NCBI GenBank assembly: GCA_037893225.1
Contig: JAZGUH010000559.1
Location: forward strand, 186,001-250,000
Length of the DNA: 64,000 nucleotides
Reading direction: 5' to 3'
From: Hippasteria phrygiana
Lineage: Eukaryota > Echinodermata > Asteroidea > Valvatida > Goniasteridae
Part shown: in pieces, positions 60,434 through 64,000 of the stretch
Numbering within the stretch: the first letter of the stretch is position 1
How the letters are laid out: each line of letters begins with the position of its first letter
The notes under the pieces: model-generated
The model's input: only the letters and a program-made list of their open reading frames with translations
What the model was told of the DNA's origin: nothing
Databases searched by the model: none
Translations under genes and position numbers: made by a program

Positions 60434-61211
60434 CCTAGTCCGAGTAACTTGGACCCTTTATCACCTTTTTTAACATTTGGACATGATCTGGCGATAGTAG
60501 GGTCCAAGGCAAGTGTGCGATAGAGAATGGCTTTTAATTCAATACGTCTAAAAAATTCAAAATTCAACCTTACAACGGCCACCAAAAATACTAGATACGC
60601 CACCATCTGAACAAGTGGAGTTCCATGATCAGATGAATGTACCAAGGTTTACTTAACATCCTTGCATGACGTCACCCTGATGCGCAGCGCCCGCATGCAC
60701 CGAGCGACAACCTGTTTATGCCGGCGACTGTTTCGTGCGTGGTATAACGGTCGCGGTACGTGTTCGTGTGTAGGTACATGTAGTATATTGATTCGAGGTT
60801 GCACGCGCGTCATGGGGGAGGGAATTCTTCACGAAACAGTCGCCGGCATAAACAGGTTGTCGCGCGGTGCATGCGGGCGCTGCGCATCAGGGTGACGTAC
60901 GTCATGCAAGGTCGAGGAGTCACTATTTGAACTCCAAGAAAGCGAAAAGACATGTTCTGCGGGGGTCTCTGGGAATTACACGGTAAAATTTCATTCATTG
61001 GTACATTCATCTGATCATGGAACTCCACTTGTTCAGATGGTGGCGTATCTAGTAATTTGGTGGCCATTGTAAGGTTGAATTTTGAATTTTTTAGACGTAT
61101 TGAATTAAAAGCCATTCTCTATCGCACACTTGCCTTGGACCCTACTATCGCCAGATCATGTCCAAATGTTAAAAAAGGCGATAAAAAGGGTCCAAGTTAC
61201 TCAGACTAGGC
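60434..61211. repeat. Long foldback hairpin, arms of 304 and 382 bp
   Basis: The left arm 60434-60737 is the reverse complement of 60830-61211, with only scattered mismatches. It runs from CCTAGTCCGAGTAACTTGG / CCAAGTTACTCAGACTAGG at the base to CCGGCGACTGTTTCGTG / CACGAAACAGTCGCCGG at the tip. The loop is 60738-60829. The right arm holds ~85 bp absent from the left, between GTCATGCAAGG and TTGGTACATTC. It sits between UBR7 and the THAP/SAP remnant. No recognisable protein. Confidence 0.88.
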
Positions 61212-61502
61212 AATAAGCCTTTTGCGAGTGACCCGTACTTTGACCCCGCTGCGTAGTGATTGTTGCCACGACACGTGATTCGGGGCAAGCTTTCTCGCAT
61301 ACGCGCGTGCAGACACAATGTCAATGCATATCACATACGTGTCCACTTGCCGTGATCGAAGTACATGTACGCGATTCATATGTTTCTTGTCACTTTAGAA
61401 CGATAAATTTCCACGCAGATTTTGTCAGACTCTAGTACTGGTTATTGTTAGAATCTAGACATTAACATAAAATACGAAGTTTGTGGGATTTAGTGCTTGA
61501 GA

Positions 61503-61901
61503 ATGCCTGCGAAGAAGCACTGTTCTTACGGAACATGCAACAGCGACTCGCGCTTTTCGGACCGTCCCCACATGAATGGCGTTTGGTGGCTACCCTTTCC
61601 GAAGCCGAAGTCGAACCGTGAGAAGTGTCTCCGTTGGATAAAAAACTGCTCCAGAAAAGACTTTTCGGCGGAGAATGTAACTTACAATACTTACATTTGC
61701 TCCAAACATTTCGTCGGTGGCAATGGGCCAACAGATGACTACACCGACCCAATACCAGCTTCGACATCTAGCGCGGTGGAGATGAACAATTTTGTTTTTG
61801 TTTTTATTGGGAGGGGGCGTAATCATACATGCAGACTATGTGTTACGATTTTGAGTCAATGTGATGGAACATTTTGTTTCAGGGCCTTGGTTAACCGATA
61901 G
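61503..61901 (+). CDS. THAP zinc-finger exon of a degraded DNA transposon
   Basis: The reading frame opens MPAKKHCSYGTCNSDSRF and shows a full THAP (C2CH) DNA-binding domain: Cys7 and Cys12 (C-x4-C), the WWLPFPKP segment, CLRWIKNC, and the C-H pair in YICSKHF. The tail 'GGNGPTDDYTDPIPA' is one I associate with THAP-DDE transposases of cnidarians and echinoderms. The conserved part ends near 61775 at a GCG|GTGGAG donor-like site; the rest of the frame looks intronic. No DDE transposase domain follows, so this is the first exon of an internally deleted element. A SAP-domain frame on the opposite strand faces it 230 bp further right. A host THAP gene is a less likely alternative. Confidence 0.72.
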   Translation: MPAKKHCSYGTCNSDSRFSDRPHMNGVWWLPFPKPKSNREKCLRWIKNCSRKDFSAENVTYNTYICSKHFVGGNGPTDDYTDPIPASTSSAVEMNNFVFVFIGRGRNHTCRLCVTILSQCDGTFCFRALVNR

Positions 61902-62130
61902 TTCATTTTGGTTGAACTTCTTGTTCTTAACAAGATGAAGTGCTTTTTACATTTTGAAAATAGCAAAAAGGAAAGAACCGGTGTGTGCAGGCAAAATTCA
62001 AGGAATGATCAGTTTATCTTATTTTTTTGATCATCTCAGGAAATAGCCGCAGTGAGTCAAAGTTCGTTTAGGGGGTAGGGAGGGTGGGGGTTGTTAAATG
62101 CATCAACAAAATCTCTCTTTCCATTCTTTT

Positions 62131-62571
62131 TTAATTTGTGGGAAAGGTTGGAGGAAGAAAGATTCTGTTGAGCAAGGTCTCATTATCGGTTTTTACGTAA
62201 GTGACTGGTCTTGCAGAAATTGTTTTTGTATATTTACGAATAAGTTTTCGCCGGTCGTAATCCGCTCGAAAACAAATCAAATAATTGAAGACATCGTATA
62301 GTCCGAAATCTGGTATATTCGAGAAATCCTTCGTGAATCCAGGAAGATTATATGGGTCGGAAAATGTGCAGCCAGCGTCTTTCAATCTTTTGTCAAGAGT
62401 CTCCTTCAAGTTGGGGCTTGAAAGATTCGGGTCGGTTGTCAATTTCAGATTGGCCAAGCACTTGCACAGTTCAACCAGTTCTTTCTTCAGGTAACCCGTT
62501 ATTGAAACCCCTCTCTCTTGAAGAAATTTCTGCAGTTTCTTCACGTTCCAACCTTCGAAGTTGTTATCCAT
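62131..62571 (-). CDS. SAP-domain exon of the same degraded transposon (YqaJ-type second protein, truncated)
   Basis: From the ATG at 62571 the frame begins MDNNFEGWNVKKLQKFLQER, a SAP-like helix-extended-helix DNA-binding motif, followed by KKELVELCKCL. Then comes NLPGFTKDFSNIPDFGLYDVFNYLI, which I recognise from a large invertebrate family carrying SAP, SWIM zinc finger and YqaJ (lambda-exonuclease-like) domains. The SWIM and YqaJ parts are absent. Conservation fades after about residue 115, where a CTTATTC|GTAAAT donor-like site occurs. It converges on the THAP frame at 61503-61901, as expected of a two-gene transposon that lost its centre. Family assignment is from memory of the motif pattern, not from a search. 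Confidence 0.62.
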   Translation of the reverse strand: MDNNFEGWNVKKLQKFLQERGVSITGYLKKELVELCKCLANLKLTTDPNLSSPNLKETLDKRLKDAGCTFSDPYNLPGFTKDFSNIPDFGLYDVFNYLICFRADYDRRKLIRKYTKTISARPVTYVKTDNETLLNRIFLPPTFPTN

Positions 62572-62633
62572 TAAAGAAACTATAATTGCTAAAAATAGGC
62601 CGCGTTTCGAGAAGAACATACAACATATACTGC

Positions 62634-63917
62634 AGGCCTCGATCTTAAGCTTTTTTTTTAACTAGTCCACTGGGCAAGTTAACTGGGTTTTTTACTAGCC
62701 CGCAGAAATTTTTACTAGCCCACATTTAATGGACATTGTAAATATCCCATTAACGATGGTCAGTTTCATTTCGCGGCAAACACGGCAAAACATCGTATTT
62801 CCATCGTAGCTAAGCCAGCCAAAGTCCCGCTCCCAGTCTTGTCTGTAGACACGTTGTCTTTTATTTTTGCTCTAGTTTGCATCGTATTCTCTTTTGCTTC
62901 CTTTTTTGGACGGATTGGATACATTTAGATATCGCCACATGACGGAAAATGTAAAGACCCAAGTGAATAAAACTTCTCACCAACCACGTACACCGGCCCG
63001 GTACAGACCACACGCACAAATCTTCGCACACGCGCCCCGTACCTTTCATGCCTTCTTTCATTCACTGCATGCATGGCTCATGGATCGCTGAGGTCAAGTG
63101 CCGATGCGCATGCTCAGTATGCACGTGGAATTCCCCGGTTGGGACCATTAATCAAAGCTGGCTTCAGTATAGTACGTACCAAAGATTGTATAGCGCCGCG
63201 TACGGCGTACGGTTCGCTGCGTCTTATAGACATTCATGACATTATTCCGCCAATATTAGTTGGCGTTTTCCTTCAAATTTACATGGGCCAAAAATGTGAC
63301 GGTCCTTAATCATTTTTAACACTGATGATGTACAAAATAGAAATGTTTCAGTGTCAGCCGTATCGAAGCCGAGCATTGAGAAAAGATCCATAGTCTTTTT
63401 TGTGTGCACTTTCACTGTACTTTTCTTCCCACACCCAACCAGTCCCATGCGTACAGCATTTGGCAAAAAAAGTGCACAACACACTCTGGACTTGATATGA
63501 GACTACCAACCTTGTACAAGTCATGTGCGCTTGTGGCATCACGCGCGCAATGAATGGCATACACACGTGTACGCACGTACACATGTTGCCATCGGGACAC
63601 AAGCTAGCTGCTGTGAGACAGCGAGCGGCATGCATAGCGCTAGCGCGCGCTGCGCTAGCGCGGCGGCTCGGCATAGTATTGACTCGACTGTGCGGGACGC
63701 CGTAGCGCTGTACTCGGTCATTAAATGAAACAAGAAGATTCACTCAAACTTACCAAGAACGTTTGTTTGATTCATATCAAGTAACAGTGACAATTTTAAG
63801 CAGGTAGGTATGCTTTTTTAACTAGCCCGCCGGGCAAGTTAAAGAGTGCTTTTCACTAGCCCGGAGCAGTTTTTACTAGACATTGTACGCCGGGCTAGTG
63901 CTAAGGTCGAGCCCTTA
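62634..63917. mobile_element. Possible TIR element with 'actagccc' subterminal repeats
   Basis: The left end GGCCTCGATCTTAAGC and the complement of CTAAGGTCGAGCCC at the right form an imperfect inverted pair. Both subtermini hold repeated ACTAGCCCGCCGGGCAAGTT-like blocks (62660-62720 and 63815-63900). No clear target duplication was found. The interior has CG-rich palindromes such as GCGCTAGCGCGCGCTGCGCT (63635-63663) and no gene. Confidence 0.5.
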
Positions 63918-64000
63918 GTGACAATCTCTATCGTGCGCTGTTTCACCCAGCGGTAGTTCCAGATACCAGACAGGGAAACCACCACTGGCCGTGCGTCGCC

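Overview
The window is eukaryotic nuclear DNA from an invertebrate animal. It has GT-AG introns, an AT-rich background, dense small DNA transposons, tRNA-derived SINEs and many homopolymer runs. The proteins resemble vertebrate orthologues closely. With the THAP and SAP transposon remnants and the abundant 'acatgtacatgta' words, this suggests a non-vertebrate deuterostome (echinoderm, hemichordate or lancelet). I cannot name the species.

Three conserved single-copy genes give the layout. At the left edge, on the minus strand, are the first four coding exons found for cyclin K (CCNK, 953-3268); its C-terminal part lies beyond the left edge. In the middle, on the plus strand, is a complete 13-exon coding region for SETD3, the actin-histidine methyltransferase (13317-41672, 639 codons). 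On the right, on the minus strand, are nine exons of UBR7, a UBR-box/PHD-finger ubiquitin ligase (50050-59535). Its first coding exon is probably beyond the right edge and its last short exon was not found. CCNK and SETD3 stand head to head, as they do in human, so the roughly 10 kb between them (3.3-13.3 kb) should hold the ancestral shared promoter, now filled with transposons. SETD3 and UBR7 are convergent, separated by 8.4 kb.

The genes act separately: transcription elongation (cyclin K with CDK12/13), actin His methylation (SETD3) and histone H2B ubiquitylation (UBR7). The rest is mobile DNA. It includes two non-autonomous hAT elements with exact 8-bp target duplications, a Harbinger-like MITE family (TTA duplications) nested in one of them, and several TTAA-flanked piggyBac-like MITEs, one with an empty site visible in a paralogous copy. 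There are also TA-flanked Tc1/mariner- and pogo-like MITEs, a Tc1 transposase fragment, a mutator-like element with tandem-repeat ends, tRNA-derived SINEs, a long foldback hairpin and a deleted two-gene THAP/SAP transposon.

The most unusual signal is in UBR7. Two introns begin with minisatellite arrays whose unit is a copy of the exon/intron junction itself, so about 20 and about 9 good extra 5' splice sites follow the genuine ones. A CRE-palindrome-rich tandem element (25.07-27.1 kb) is also notable.
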